Positions 37,873 through 47,468 of a stretch of DNA of 64,000 nucleotides are shown here, piece by piece (the stretch's first letter is position 1; every line of letters begins with the position of its first letter). The DNA is from Candidatus Accumulibacter affinis (GTDB lineage Bacteria; Pseudomonadota; Gammaproteobacteria; Burkholderiales; Rhodocyclaceae): NCBI GenBank assembly GCA_016713625.1, contig JADJOT010000013.1, positions 62,001 through 126,000 on the forward strand, read 5' to 3'. The translations under genes and the position numbers were made by a program. Below the pieces are notes generated by a model, which made no database searches, was not told where the DNA came from, and worked only from the letters and a program-made list of their open reading frames with translations.

Positions 37873-40052
37873 GCCACCCATTCGAAGTACAGCGCCGCGA
37901 GCGGCGGCAGCGTCAGATTCAACGACCATTCGCGACCGTGTGCCGGAACCTGCTCCGCACGCACCGGTTCAAAACCGTTGCCGACGTTGCTGCCGCCGTA
38001 ATACTGCGAATCGGTGTTCAGTCGTTCGCGGTACTCACCGGGATGCGATACGCCGATCCGGTAGCCATGCCGGACGATCGGCGTGAAGTTGCCGACATAG
38101 AGGATGGCGCGTGAATGATCGCGCGTCCAACGGACGAAGGCGACCACCGAGCACTCGGCATCGTCAGCGGCAATCCATTCAAAACCGGCTGGCTCGAAAT
38201 CGACCTCGTGCAGAGCCGGATTACTGCGGTAGATGCCGTTAAGATCGCGGATGAGATCGCGAACGCCAGCGTGCAGCGGGAAGTCGAGCAGCCCCCAGTC
38301 GAGCGAAGTGTCGTGATTCCACTCGTTCCACTGGCCGATCTCACCGCCCATGAACAGCAGCTTCTTGCCCGGATGCGCCCACATATAACCATACATGGCG
38401 CGCAGGTTGGCAAACTTCTGCCAGTAGTCCCCGGCCATTTTACTGATCAGCGAGCCCTTGCCGTGGACCACCTCATCGTGCGACAGCGGCAGGATGAAGT
38501 TTTCGGTGTAAGCGTACATCATTCCGAAGCTGAGCTGATTGTGGTGATACTTGCGGTGTACCGGATCCTTCGTCATGTAGTCGAGAACGTCGTGCATCCA
38601 GCCCATGTTCCACTTGTAGTGGAAACCCAGTCCACCCATCTCGGGAGGGCGGCTGACCATTGGCCAGGCGGTCGACTCCTCGGCGTAGGTGGAGGCGCTT
38701 GGATGCTCCTGGCCAAGCACCTCGTTCATGCGACGCAGGAAGGCAACCGCTTCGAGGTTTTCGCGACCGCCATGCACGTTCGGCAGCCATTGCCCCTCCT
38801 CGCGGCTATAGTCGCGGTAAAGCATCGAGGCAACGGCATCGACGCGCAGGCCGTCGATGCCATAGCGTTCGATCCAGAACAGCGCATTGCCGATCAGGTA
38901 GTTGCTGACTTCGCGCCGGCCGAAGTTGTAGATCAGCGTACCCCAGTCCTGATGCATGCCCTCTCGCGGGTCGGCATGCTCGTACAGCGGGTTGCCGTCG
39001 AAGCGACCGAGGCCGTGCTCGTCGGTGGGGAAATGCGCCGGTACCCAGTCAACAATGACGCGCAATCCGGCGGCGTGGCAGGAACTGACAAAGTTGCGGA
39101 AACCGGCCGGGTCACCGTGACGGGCGGTGGGAGAGTATAGCCCGAGCGGCTGATAGCCCCACGATCCGTCGAATGGGTGCTCCGAAATCGGCAGCAGTTC
39201 GAGATGGGTAAAGCCCAGGTCTACGGCGTAAGGGACCAGTGTTTCGGTCAACCGCTGCCAGTCCGGGAAGCCGCCATCGTCGGGCCGCCGCCAGGAGGCC
39301 AGATGCACCTCGTAGACCGACAGCGGCGCGCCCAGTTCATCGCCGGCCGCCACTGCTGCCGCTTCCACGGGCGCTGGCAAGGGGCAGACGATCGAGGCGG
39401 TCGAGGGACGCATTTCGCCCTGGAAACCGTAGGGATCCGCTTTCAGTGGCAGCAGATGGCCATCGCGCGATCGTATTTCGTATTTGTAGTGCGCGCCGGC
39501 GGTCACCCCTGGCAGAAATATCTCCCATACCCCGCATTCCCGGCGCAGGCGCATCGGATGCCGACGACCGTCCCAGGTATTGAAATCGCCGACGACGCTC
39601 ACTCGCTGCGCGTCCGGTGCCCAGACGGCAAAAGCGGTACCCTGCACCCCGTCGATCTCGCACAGGTGCGCACCCAGACGCTCGAACGGTCGCAGGTGCG
39701 ACCCTTCGGCAAGCAGCCAGACGTCCATCTCGCCGAGGACCGTCGGGAAACGATAGGGATCATCGGTGTCCTGTATGCCGTCGGCCCAGGTGATGCGCAG
39801 GCGGTAGGGAAAACGTTGGCGGCGGCGGGGCATCACTCCCTCGAAGAAGCCTTCGACTCCCTCGATTTCAATATGCGCCAGTTCGACAATCTGCTTCCCT
39901 GTCTTGGCATCAATGACGGCCACTGCGCTCGCACCCGGTTGCAGGCTGCGAACCCAAAGGCCACCGTCGGCGTCGGTGTGCATCCCGAGAACCGCATAAG
40001 GGTCGCTGTGTTCTGCCCGGCAAAGGGCGATGATCTCTTTTTGGTCAAGCAT
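37869..40052 (-). CDS. glgB: 1,4-alpha-glucan branching enzyme GlgB
   Basis: GlgB introduces alpha-1,6 branches during glycogen synthesis. The 727-residue protein has two N-terminal beta domains (the first around DPYAVLGMHTDADGGLWVR, the second AFAVWAPDAQRVSVVGDFN) and a GH13 barrel. The nucleophile is in GLRVDAVASMLY, the catalytic glutamate in TYAEESTAWP, and LSHDEVVHGKGSL follows. The length is that of the full-length type with an extra N-terminal domain. It lies 15 bases after glgP. Confidence 0.97.
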   Translation of the reverse strand: MLDQKEIIALCRAEHSDPYAVLGMHTDADGGLWVRSLQPGASAVAVIDAKTGKQIVELAHIEIEGVEGFFEGVMPRRRQRFPYRLRITWADGIQDTDDPYRFPTVLGEMDVWLLAEGSHLRPFERLGAHLCEIDGVQGTAFAVWAPDAQRVSVVGDFNTWDGRRHPMRLRRECGVWEIFLPGVTAGAHYKYEIRSRDGHLLPLKADPYGFQGEMRPSTASIVCPLPAPVEAAAVAAGDELGAPLSVYEVHLASWRRPDDGGFPDWQRLTETLVPYAVDLGFTHLELLPISEHPFDGSWGYQPLGLYSPTARHGDPAGFRNFVSSCHAAGLRVIVDWVPAHFPTDEHGLGRFDGNPLYEHADPREGMHQDWGTLIYNFGRREVSNYLIGNALFWIERYGIDGLRVDAVASMLYRDYSREEGQWLPNVHGGRENLEAVAFLRRMNEVLGQEHPSASTYAEESTAWPMVSRPPEMGGLGFHYKWNMGWMHDVLDYMTKDPVHRKYHHNQLSFGMMYAYTENFILPLSHDEVVHGKGSLISKMAGDYWQKFANLRAMYGYMWAHPGKKLLFMGGEIGQWNEWNHDTSLDWGLLDFPLHAGVRDLIRDLNGIYRSNPALHEVDFEPAGFEWIAADDAECSVVAFVRWTRDHSRAILYVGNFTPIVRHGYRIGVSHPGEYRERLNTDSQYYGGSNVGNGFEPVRAEQVPAHGREWSLNLTLPPLAALYFEWVA

Positions 40053-40067
40053 TGGAGACTTCCTTAC

Positions 40068-42515
40068 TTAAAGTGTGCGTATCTTCCACGTATCGTTGGC
40101 GTAGTCAGCGATGGTTCGGTCGGCCGAGAACGGGCCCATCCCGGCGACATTGAGAATTGCCTTCTGCTGCCACTCGTCAGGCGTCAGATAGAGGGCATCG
40201 ACGCGTGCCTGAGTGGCAACGTAGTCAGCGTAATCAGCGAGCAGCAGGTAGTGATCGCCATAATGGACCAGGCTGTTGAAGACGTCATGATAGCGAGAGC
40301 GTTCGCCGGGCGAAAAAAAGCCGCTGTCGATCCGGTCGAGTGCCTGCTTGAGAACGACATCGTTCTGGTAGAGATCCATCGGCTGATAGCCGGACTTCCT
40401 GATCGCGCTGACCTGCGCAGTGTTGTTGCCAAAAATGAAAATGTTGTCGGCGCCGACGTTGTCGCGAATCTCGATGTTGGCGCCGTCCTCGGTGCCGATG
40501 GTCAGCGCACCGTTGAGCGAGAGTTTCATGTTGCCGGTACCCGAGGCTTCGGTGCCGGCCGTCGAAATCTGCTCGGAGAGATTGGCCGCCGGCATGATCA
40601 ACTCGGCGACGGAAACGCCATAGTTGGGAATAAAGACGACTTGCAGCAGGTCGCGGGCTCGCGGGTCGTTGTTTATCACTGCTGCAACATCGTGGATCAG
40701 GCGGATGACCTGCTTGGCCATGTGATACGACGATGCTGCCTTGCCCGCGAAGATCACACTGCGAGGCGCAAAATCACCGGCGGAGCCATCCAGGATGGCG
40801 TTGTAGCGGGTGATCACGTGCAGCACGTTGAGCAACTGCCGCTTGTATTCGTGGATGCGTTTGACCTGCACGTCAAACAGGCTGTCCGGGTTCAAGCAGA
40901 TGCCCACTTCGCGTGCGACGTAGTTGGCCAGACGCTGCTTGTTGCCAAGCTTGGCCGCTGCGAAAGCGCTACGGAAACCCGCATCGTCGGCGCTGGCGCG
41001 CAAGCCCTGCAGACGGTCCAGATGCAGGCGCCAATCCTTGCCACCAAGGTGCTCGTCAAGCAGGCTGGAGAGGGCCGGGTTGGCTTGCGCCAACCAGCGC
41101 CTCGGGGTAACGCCGTTGGTCTTGTTGTGGAAGCGCTCTGGATAGAGGCGGGCAAAATCGGCAAAGATGGTCTCCACCATCAGATCCGAATGCAGCTGCG
41201 ATACGCCATTGACCCGCTGACTACCGACGATGCAGAGATGGGCCATGCGCACGCGCTTGTCCTTTTCGTGGCCGCTGCCATCGTCGATCAGCGAGACACG
41301 CCGCATCAGGTCGATGTCACCGGGGTAGAGCCGAACCACCTCGTTGAGGAACTCCTGGTTGATCCGGTAGATGATCAGCATGTGGCGCGGCAGTACGCGC
41401 TGCATCAGGCTTACCTTCCAGGTTTCCAGCGCCTCCGGCATCAGCGTGTGATTGGTATAGGAGAAAACGAGCCGGCATTGATCCCAGGCCGCAGCCCAGG
41501 TCATGCCGTGCTCATCGACCAGCAGACGCATCAGCTCGGCGACGCTGATCGCCGGGTGGGTATCGTTGAGGTGAATCGCTACCTGCTCGGCCAGATTGGT
41601 GAAGCCGCCGTGCTCATTCAGGTGGCGTACCAGGATGTCCTGCAGCGATGCCGAGACGAAGAAATATTCCTGACGCAGGCGCAGTTCGCGACCCGCCGCG
41701 GTGCTGTCATTGGGGTAGAGGACCCAGGAGATGTTCTCGAAGCGGTTCTTGAAATCGGCGGCGCGCTGGTAATCACCGGTGTTGAAGGCGCCGAGGTCGA
41801 TCTGTGAGGGAGCGGCGGCCTTCCACAGTCGCAGTGTGCTCACCCGATCCGTACCATGCCCGGGAATGACGTAGTCGAAGGCCTTGGCTTCGACCGAATC
41901 GGCAGCCTGCCATTCCGCCCATTCGCCGTGATGCTCGGCGTGGCCACCGAAACGGACGGTGTAGTGCCTGTTGGTCCTTGGGAACTCCCATGGCGAACGA
42001 TCCTGCAGCCATGCTTCCGGCTTCTCGATCTGCTGACCGTTAAGGATTGATTGCGCAAACATGCCGTACTCGTAGCGCACACCGTAGCCCCAGGAGGGCA
42101 GTCCGAGGGTGGCCATCGAGTCCAGAAAACAGGCCGCCAGCCTGCCGAGGCCACCATTGCCGAGTGCCGCATCGGGTTCGCATTCGATTACCTCGTCCAG
42201 CGAGGGTCCTGGTGCGGTGAACAGCGCCGCCGCCTGATCACGCAAATCCAGCGCTGACAGCGCATTGTTCATCGCCCGGCCGATGAGAAATTCCATCGAC
42301 AGGTAATAGATTCGCCGCGCCTTGTTTTCGCGGTCGGTGTTCTGCGTGTCCACCCACCGCTGCGCCAGTTGCTCGCGCGCCACCTGTGCAAGCCCCTGAT
42401 AGAGGTCCGCTGTGCTCGCTCGGGATGGCTCGGCAGCTACTGTGCATACCATTCTGCGGTTGATCGCTGAGCGCAGTTCTTCGCCGTCACGACGGGATTG
42501 AGCGGAATCGGACAT
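40068..42515 (-). CDS. glgP: Glycogen phosphorylase
   Basis: GlgP releases glucose-1-phosphate from the non-reducing ends of glycogen. The 815-residue protein shows the N-terminal YYLSMEFLIGRAMNNAL, the phosphate-site region GNGGLGRLAACFLDSMA, and the pyridoxal-phosphate lysine in EASGTGNMKLSLNGALTI. Its length is typical of bacterial GlgP. The ATG at 42515 follows the glk stop by 22 bases; an upstream in-frame codon would overlap glk. It is in the glycogen operon. Confidence 0.97.
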   Translation of the reverse strand: MSDSAQSRRDGEELRSAINRRMVCTVAAEPSRASTADLYQGLAQVAREQLAQRWVDTQNTDRENKARRIYYLSMEFLIGRAMNNALSALDLRDQAAALFTAPGPSLDEVIECEPDAALGNGGLGRLAACFLDSMATLGLPSWGYGVRYEYGMFAQSILNGQQIEKPEAWLQDRSPWEFPRTNRHYTVRFGGHAEHHGEWAEWQAADSVEAKAFDYVIPGHGTDRVSTLRLWKAAAPSQIDLGAFNTGDYQRAADFKNRFENISWVLYPNDSTAAGRELRLRQEYFFVSASLQDILVRHLNEHGGFTNLAEQVAIHLNDTHPAISVAELMRLLVDEHGMTWAAAWDQCRLVFSYTNHTLMPEALETWKVSLMQRVLPRHMLIIYRINQEFLNEVVRLYPGDIDLMRRVSLIDDGSGHEKDKRVRMAHLCIVGSQRVNGVSQLHSDLMVETIFADFARLYPERFHNKTNGVTPRRWLAQANPALSSLLDEHLGGKDWRLHLDRLQGLRASADDAGFRSAFAAAKLGNKQRLANYVAREVGICLNPDSLFDVQVKRIHEYKRQLLNVLHVITRYNAILDGSAGDFAPRSVIFAGKAASSYHMAKQVIRLIHDVAAVINNDPRARDLLQVVFIPNYGVSVAELIMPAANLSEQISTAGTEASGTGNMKLSLNGALTIGTEDGANIEIRDNVGADNIFIFGNNTAQVSAIRKSGYQPMDLYQNDVVLKQALDRIDSGFFSPGERSRYHDVFNSLVHYGDHYLLLADYADYVATQARVDALYLTPDEWQQKAILNVAGMGPFSADRTIADYANDTWKIRTL

Positions 42516-42537
42516 CAGGCTGGTACTCCAATAAGGT

Positions 42538-43503
42538 TCATGAGCAGCTCTCGCGATCGGCCAGGGCATGGGCAGCGCCCAGCAAAGCCGGCGTGGGAGA
42601 AAGCATTACGTAGGTCGGAATGGCGGCCAAGTAGGAAGCAAAGCGCCCCTTGGCCTCGAAGCGGGTACGAAAGGCCGATCGATCGAACAGTTCGCCCAGC
42701 CGGGGAATGATACCACCGCCAATATAGACGCCACCCTGGGCGCCAAGGGTGAGCGCAAGATTTCCCGCGATTGAGCCAAGCATCGCGCAGAAGCAGTCGA
42801 TTGCAGCCCGACATTGAACATCTTCGCCATTGACGGCACGCGCGACGATCTCGGCAGTCGACAGGGCCTCGCAGCGACGATCGTCCACCTCGGCGAGCAG
42901 ACGGTGCAGCAGCGGCAAGCCGGTGCCGGAGAGCAGGCGCTCAGCAGAAACATGGCCAAACTCACGCCAGGCGCGGGCCAGCAGCGCCGACTCGCGCTGG
43001 TTGGCCGGAGCCAGCGAGCAGTGGCCTCCTTCGCCGGTTAACGCCAGCCAGCGCCCACGATCATGGAGAACGCCTGAGACACCGAGACCGGTACCGGGTC
43101 CAAGGACCGCCTTGGGCGCCAGCGCAACCGGTGTGCCAGGGCCGACCTGACGCAGGTCGGTGGCCTCGATATGCGGTAGCGACAGAGCCAGGGCAGCGAA
43201 GTCGTTGAGCAGAAGCAGGCGCGTCAGGCCGAGTCTCGACTGGATCTCGGCGCGTCTGAAGGTCCAGGCACCATTGGTCAGCCGCACCACCTCGGCGTGC
43301 ACCGGTGCCGCCAGTGCGATTGCCGCTGCCTGCAGATCCGGGCCGCCAACGTCGGCGAGGTAGGCCTGAACCGCTTCCACCGGACCCGCAAAATCATCGA
43401 CGGCAAGAATCCGCACCAGGCCTGGTGATCCTGACTCGTCGAGCAGCGCGAATCTGGCGCGCGTGCCGCCAATGTCAGCAACCAGCCTGCCGTGCGGGTT
43501 CAT
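42538..43503 (-). CDS. glk: Glucokinase
   Basis: Glk phosphorylates free glucose with ATP. The 321-residue protein is of the E. coli Glk type: phosphate-1 loop ADIGGTRARFAL, catalytic base in LLLNDFAALALSL, GPGTGLGVSG, glucose-binding GEGGHCSLAP and adenosine loop GGVYIGGGIIPRL. Two in-frame ATGs (43509, 43503) and a GTG (43515) are close together; GGTGG is best spaced for 43503. As first gene of the glycogen operon it probably recovers glucose released by GlgX action and maltodextrin breakdown. Confidence 0.93.
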   Translation of the reverse strand: MNPHGRLVADIGGTRARFALLDESGSPGLVRILAVDDFAGPVEAVQAYLADVGGPDLQAAAIALAAPVHAEVVRLTNGAWTFRRAEIQSRLGLTRLLLLNDFAALALSLPHIEATDLRQVGPGTPVALAPKAVLGPGTGLGVSGVLHDRGRWLALTGEGGHCSLAPANQRESALLARAWREFGHVSAERLLSGTGLPLLHRLLAEVDDRRCEALSTAEIVARAVNGEDVQCRAAIDCFCAMLGSIAGNLALTLGAQGGVYIGGGIIPRLGELFDRSAFRTRFEAKGRFASYLAAIPTYVMLSPTPALLGAAHALADRESCS

Positions 43504-43943
43504 TGACATGGCCACCGGCCGAGTAGTGGTCCCGGTCGATAGGCAGGAAGGTGTTGAATCGTCGGGGAGCGATCAGCGATGGTCATGCTTTCAGAGAATG
43601 GTGACGCAGCCGCCAGTGGTCGTCTTGCCCGCCACGCCGCTGCTGGTTATGGTTCAAATGCCAGACCGCAGGAAAGGGTTGAGCACAAGCCGAATCTTCG
43701 CACCAAATGCCGCATTAATCAAAGACCCTGCGCGCAGGTGACCTTCTCCCCCACAAACCGGCAGCAACGGTTGCAGAGTCTCTCCGGTCTACGCGGTTTC
43801 TGTCAAGCGGGAACGTGCCGCATGGCCGTACAATCACTACCGTCTCCGCTGGCCAGGGTGTTCGCTGTCCCCGCCCGGCCGCTTGTCGGACAGCCAGGCG
43901 CCGAGCCAGGCTCTGGCGCGGTTCTTCTCGCTGAAGGCTATTT
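43504..43943. other. 440-bp divergent gap before glk and the FAD-oxidase gene
   Basis: No coding region is convincing here. The gap must hold the glycogen operon promoter (minus) and that of the 43944 gene (plus). A minus-strand TTGACA near 43800 has no good partner at 16-18 bases, so I do not call a promoter. Confidence 0.5.
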
Positions 43944-45347
43944 GTGAATCATCTGATCAGGACTCTTGCCGAACTGCTGGGCACCGACCACGTGCTGACG
44001 ACGGCAGACAGCATGGCCGCCTATCTTGGTGACTGGCGTGGCCGCTACCGCGGCGCTGCACTCTGCGTCGTCCGGCCGGCGAGCACCGCGGCGGTGGCGG
44101 CGGTGGTCCGCGCCTGCGCCGGGGCCGGGGTGGCAATGGTGCCGCAAGGTGGCAATACCAGTCTGTGCGGGGCAGCGACACCAGGAATGGAGGGACAGTC
44201 GGTAGTGATCAGCCTTTCCCGGCTCAAGCGCGTGCGGGCGGTCGACCCCGCCAACAATACGATCACCGTAGAGGCCGGCTGCGTGCTGCAGACAGTGCAG
44301 GACGTGGCAGCGCGTGCGGGCAGATTGTTTCCGCTGTCACTGGCGGCAGAAGGGAGTTGTCAGATCGGTGGCAATCTGTCCACCAACGCCGGCGGCGTGC
44401 AGGTTCTACGCTACGGCAACGCGCGCGAACTGACGCTTGGCCTGGAAGTGGTGCTGCCCGATGGAGAAATCTGGAATGGCCTGCGCGGTTTGCGCAAGGA
44501 CAACACCGGCTATGATCTGAAGCACCTGTTCATCGGCGCCGAGGGCACCCTTGGAATCATCACTGCGGCAGTCCTGAAACTCTTTCCCTTGCCTCGGGCC
44601 ACGGCAACCGCCTGGCTGGCCATCGCCTCGCCGACCGTCGCGGTCCGCTTGCTGGGGGACCTGCAAGCGAGCTTTGGCCCGTCGCTGACCGCCTGCGAAC
44701 TGATTTCAGAGAAGGCTCTCGGCCTCGTCTGCAAGCACATCCCGGGGGCCTATCCGACGCTGTCGGGAAGCCCATGGCACCTCTTGATCGAACTGTCGAG
44801 TGCTGGCGAAGACGCAGCCTTGCACGAAGCGCTGACGTCTTTCCTGGCTGCGCTGCTCGATAACGACACGATCAGCGACGTCGTGCTGGCGCAGAGTAGT
44901 GAGCAGGCCAGGCGTCTATGGGCTTTGCGCGAACATATTGGCGAGGCGCAGAGGATCGAAGGCTTGAGCATCAAGCACGATGTTTCGGTACCCATCTCGC
45001 GCATTCCGGAGTTTGTCGAACGCGCTGACCGAGCGCTGTCGCTGGCCTTTCCAGAGATTCGCCTGGTCACCTTCGGCCACATTGGCGATGGCAATCTCCA
45101 CTACAACCAGTCGAAATCCGCAGCCGGCGAGAATGCAGAATTTCTCGCCGTGCAACCGGAGGTCAACCGTATCGTGCATGATCTGGTCCATGAACTGGGT
45201 GGCAGCATCAGTGCCGAACACGGAATCGGACAGTTGAAGCGTGGGGAATTGTTGCGCTACAAAAGCGCGATCGAGATCGAGATGATGCGGGCCATCAAAA
45301 GCACTCTTGATCCGCAGGGCTTGATGAATCCCGGCAAGATCCTGTGA
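43944..45347 (+). CDS. FAD-linked 2-hydroxyacid dehydrogenase (GlcD/D2HGDH-like)
   Basis: This 467-residue protein has a PCMH-type FAD-binding domain (VVRPASTAAVAAVVRAC, VPQGGNTSLCGAATP, GNLSTNAGGVQVLRYGN, FIGAEGTLGIITAAVLKL) and a C-terminal oxidase domain with the conserved TFGHIGDGNLHYN and SAEHGIGQLKRGEL. It resembles D-2-hydroxyglutarate and D-lactate dehydrogenases lacking Fe-S clusters. The substrate is not determined; a 2-hydroxyacid such as 2-hydroxyglutarate, glycolate or D-lactate is likely. It starts at a GTG. It is convergent with the lactate permease gene. Confidence 0.88.
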   Translation: MNHLIRTLAELLGTDHVLTTADSMAAYLGDWRGRYRGAALCVVRPASTAAVAAVVRACAGAGVAMVPQGGNTSLCGAATPGMEGQSVVISLSRLKRVRAVDPANNTITVEAGCVLQTVQDVAARAGRLFPLSLAAEGSCQIGGNLSTNAGGVQVLRYGNARELTLGLEVVLPDGEIWNGLRGLRKDNTGYDLKHLFIGAEGTLGIITAAVLKLFPLPRATATAWLAIASPTVAVRLLGDLQASFGPSLTACELISEKALGLVCKHIPGAYPTLSGSPWHLLIELSSAGEDAALHEALTSFLAALLDNDTISDVVLAQSSEQARRLWALREHIGEAQRIEGLSIKHDVSVPISRIPEFVERADRALSLAFPEIRLVTFGHIGDGNLHYNQSKSAAGENAEFLAVQPEVNRIVHDLVHELGGSISAEHGIGQLKRGELLRYKSAIEIEMMRAIKSTLDPQGLMNPGKIL

Positions 45348-45497
45348 GCAAATGCGCGCCAGCCAAAGTCATCATCGGCCTCGCCGGCGCAGAGCTGGGA
45401 GCGAGCGTTTGCCGCGGTGCAGGCGGATCGTACTGATCAGCAGATCGCTGACGAGTACAAGCGAATGAAAATCATGCCGATCCCTGACCACTTGTAG
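45348..45497 (+). pseudogene. Possible C-terminal gene remnant
   Basis: Directly after the previous stop codon the same frame stays open for 49 codons and encodes SWERAFAAVQADRTDQQIAD followed by EYKRMKIMPIPDHL and a TAG. This looks like the tail of a real protein, but there is no ribosome site or good start, and no upstream body. I do not recognise the family. It may be a decayed gene end or chance. Confidence 0.25.
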
Positions 45498-45504
45498 CGG
45501 CGTT

Positions 45505-45530
45505 TCGGCCAGCCCGTTTGGGATGGCCGA
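45505..45530. terminator. Hairpin between the convergent FAD-oxidase and lldP genes
   Basis: TCGGCCA pairs with TGGCCGA, with an inner CCC/GGG pairing around a short loop. There is no T-run on either side, so it may be a processing or Rho-assisted end and not a true intrinsic terminator. Confidence 0.4.
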
Positions 45531-45586
45531 TACACAGATCACCGCCGCGGCACGCTTGTGCCAGTACTGCTTGCTGCGACCACCGC

Positions 45587-47410
45587 TCAGTGAAAATGGA
45601 CCCGGTCTTCGCCTTTGACCGCGCCAACCAGATTAGCGCCCAGGACTCGCGAAAGGATGGTCACGAGAGCCACGATGCCAACGAATACTCCCAGCCACAT
45701 CAAGCCATCCGTGTTGATCACGATCGGCCCGGCCTTGGTCGCCAATGCGGCGGCCGCCGCAGCTACAGGCTTTATGTAAGTCGGAACGACGCCGGGGAAT
45801 ACGTACGTCCACAGCATGTGCAGGAGGCCGATGATCACCACCAGGAAAACCGAGTGCTTGAATGTGAAGCGAAAGATCTCGGATTCCCGACCGACCAATC
45901 CTGTGGCGCCTGTGGCAACGGCAATTGATTGCGGCGAGATCATCTTGCCGCAAACGCCGCCGCTGGTATTGGCCGACATCGTGATCACCGGGTCGATGCC
46001 GAGCTGCTCGGCAGTGACCGCCTGCAGCTTGCCAAACAAGGCGTTCGTCGAGGTATCTGAACCGGTCATGAACACCCCCAGCCAACCGAGAAGGCTGGCG
46101 AAGAAGGGGAAAGCCCAACCGGTGGTGGCAAACGCGTAACCAAGCGTGATCGCCATGCCGGAAAAGTTCATGATGTAAGCAAAGCCGAGGATCGTCGCAA
46201 TCGTCACGATCGGCCATTTGAGGGTTTTCAGCGTATCGCCGGCGACGCCAACTGCCGTCTTGAGGGATGCCCCCATGACCACAATCGAGAATAACCAGGC
46301 GAACAGTATAGCGGTGCCGGCTGCGCTCAGGATGTTGAAGTTAAAGACCGCAGGCTTGGCTTTGCCGACCTGGTCGATGACCATCTGGTCCAGGCCGGTA
46401 ATCGGTATGGCATAGTCGAAGACCAACTTGGTCATCTGGTTGAGGGCTTGATTGACCGGCTTGATGCCCCAGGCGCAGACGAAGAGGGAAAGAATGATGA
46501 AAGGCGCCCACGCCCGGAAAATCTGACCGCCGGTGTATTTGAGCGCTTCTTTGCCAAGGCTGATGGGTTCATCGGGGAAACGCCAGCTTTCTTTCGGATG
46601 CCAGAACTTGAGGAAGGTGACCGTGCACACGATCGATGAGAGCGACGCAATGATATCCGGAAGCATCGGCGCAGTGATCGGCGAGTTGGCCGAAAAAAAC
46701 TGTGCAATGGCGAAGGAGGCACCGCTGACCAGGCAAGCGGGCCAGACCTCCAGACCCTTCTTCCATCCCGTCATGACGACAACCAGATAGAGGGGGATGA
46801 AAACGCTGACGATCGGCAGAGTCCGGCCGACCATCTGGCTCAGCGCGAAGTCGGGAATTCCCGCGACCTGCCCGCCGACAACGATCGGAATGCCGATGGC
46901 ACCCCAGGCGACCGGCGCCGTGTTGGCCAGCAGACAGATGCTTGCCGCATAGAGCGGATTGAAGCCGAGACCGGCCAGCATCGCCGCAGTAATCGCCACC
47001 GGGGTACCAAACCCGGCGGCCCCTTCGATGAAGGCACCGAAGGAAAAGGCGATCAGCAGTGCCTGCAGGCGGCGGTCGTCCGAAATCGAGGCCAGCGAGT
47101 TCTTGATCACCTCGAACTGCCCGGTCTTGACGGACATGTTGTAGATGAAGAGCGCCGTAATGACGATCCAGCACACCGGGAACAGACCGAACGCGCCACC
47201 ATACAGGGTCGCCAGTGCTGCCAGATCGATGGGCATCTTATAGACCAGCACCGCGATCAGGAGCGCCAGTCCGGTGCCCCCCATCGCCGCAAACTGGCCC
47301 TTCATGCGTTTGATGGCCAGGGCCCAGAACAGGAAAAAAATCGGTATTGCCGCGACCAGCGCCGACCAACCGATACTGCCAAGCGGATCAACATTCATTT
47401 GCCATGTCAT
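45587..47410 (-). CDS. lldP: L-lactate permease (LctP family)
   Basis: This 607-residue membrane protein of the lactate permease family imports lactate (and often glycolate) with protons. It has about 13-14 hydrophobic segments and family signatures such as FGAFIEGAAGFGTPVAITAA, LANTAPVAWGAIGIPI, FMTGSDTSTNALFGKLQ and SANTSGGVCGKMISPQSIAV. AAGGAGA lies just before the ATG. It follows dld by 58 bases on the same strand, so import and oxidation are probably co-expressed under the LldR-type regulator. Confidence 0.95.
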   Translation of the reverse strand: MTWQMNVDPLGSIGWSALVAAIPIFFLFWALAIKRMKGQFAAMGGTGLALLIAVLVYKMPIDLAALATLYGGAFGLFPVCWIVITALFIYNMSVKTGQFEVIKNSLASISDDRRLQALLIAFSFGAFIEGAAGFGTPVAITAAMLAGLGFNPLYAASICLLANTAPVAWGAIGIPIVVGGQVAGIPDFALSQMVGRTLPIVSVFIPLYLVVVMTGWKKGLEVWPACLVSGASFAIAQFFSANSPITAPMLPDIIASLSSIVCTVTFLKFWHPKESWRFPDEPISLGKEALKYTGGQIFRAWAPFIILSLFVCAWGIKPVNQALNQMTKLVFDYAIPITGLDQMVIDQVGKAKPAVFNFNILSAAGTAILFAWLFSIVVMGASLKTAVGVAGDTLKTLKWPIVTIATILGFAYIMNFSGMAITLGYAFATTGWAFPFFASLLGWLGVFMTGSDTSTNALFGKLQAVTAEQLGIDPVITMSANTSGGVCGKMISPQSIAVATGATGLVGRESEIFRFTFKHSVFLVVIIGLLHMLWTYVFPGVVPTYIKPVAAAAAALATKAGPIVINTDGLMWLGVFVGIVALVTILSRVLGANLVGAVKGEDRVHFH

Positions 47411-47468
47411 AAGAATCTCCTTTTTGATGAACTACGCCATTAGCTCTTGTGGCGATGGTTGCCAGGGC

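Noticed and set aside
39177..41807. A plus-strand open frame of 876 codons opposite glgB and glgP
   Set aside because: It is the complementary shadow of two well-conserved enzymes. Its translation has no recognisable domain and is an effect of high-GC codon bias.
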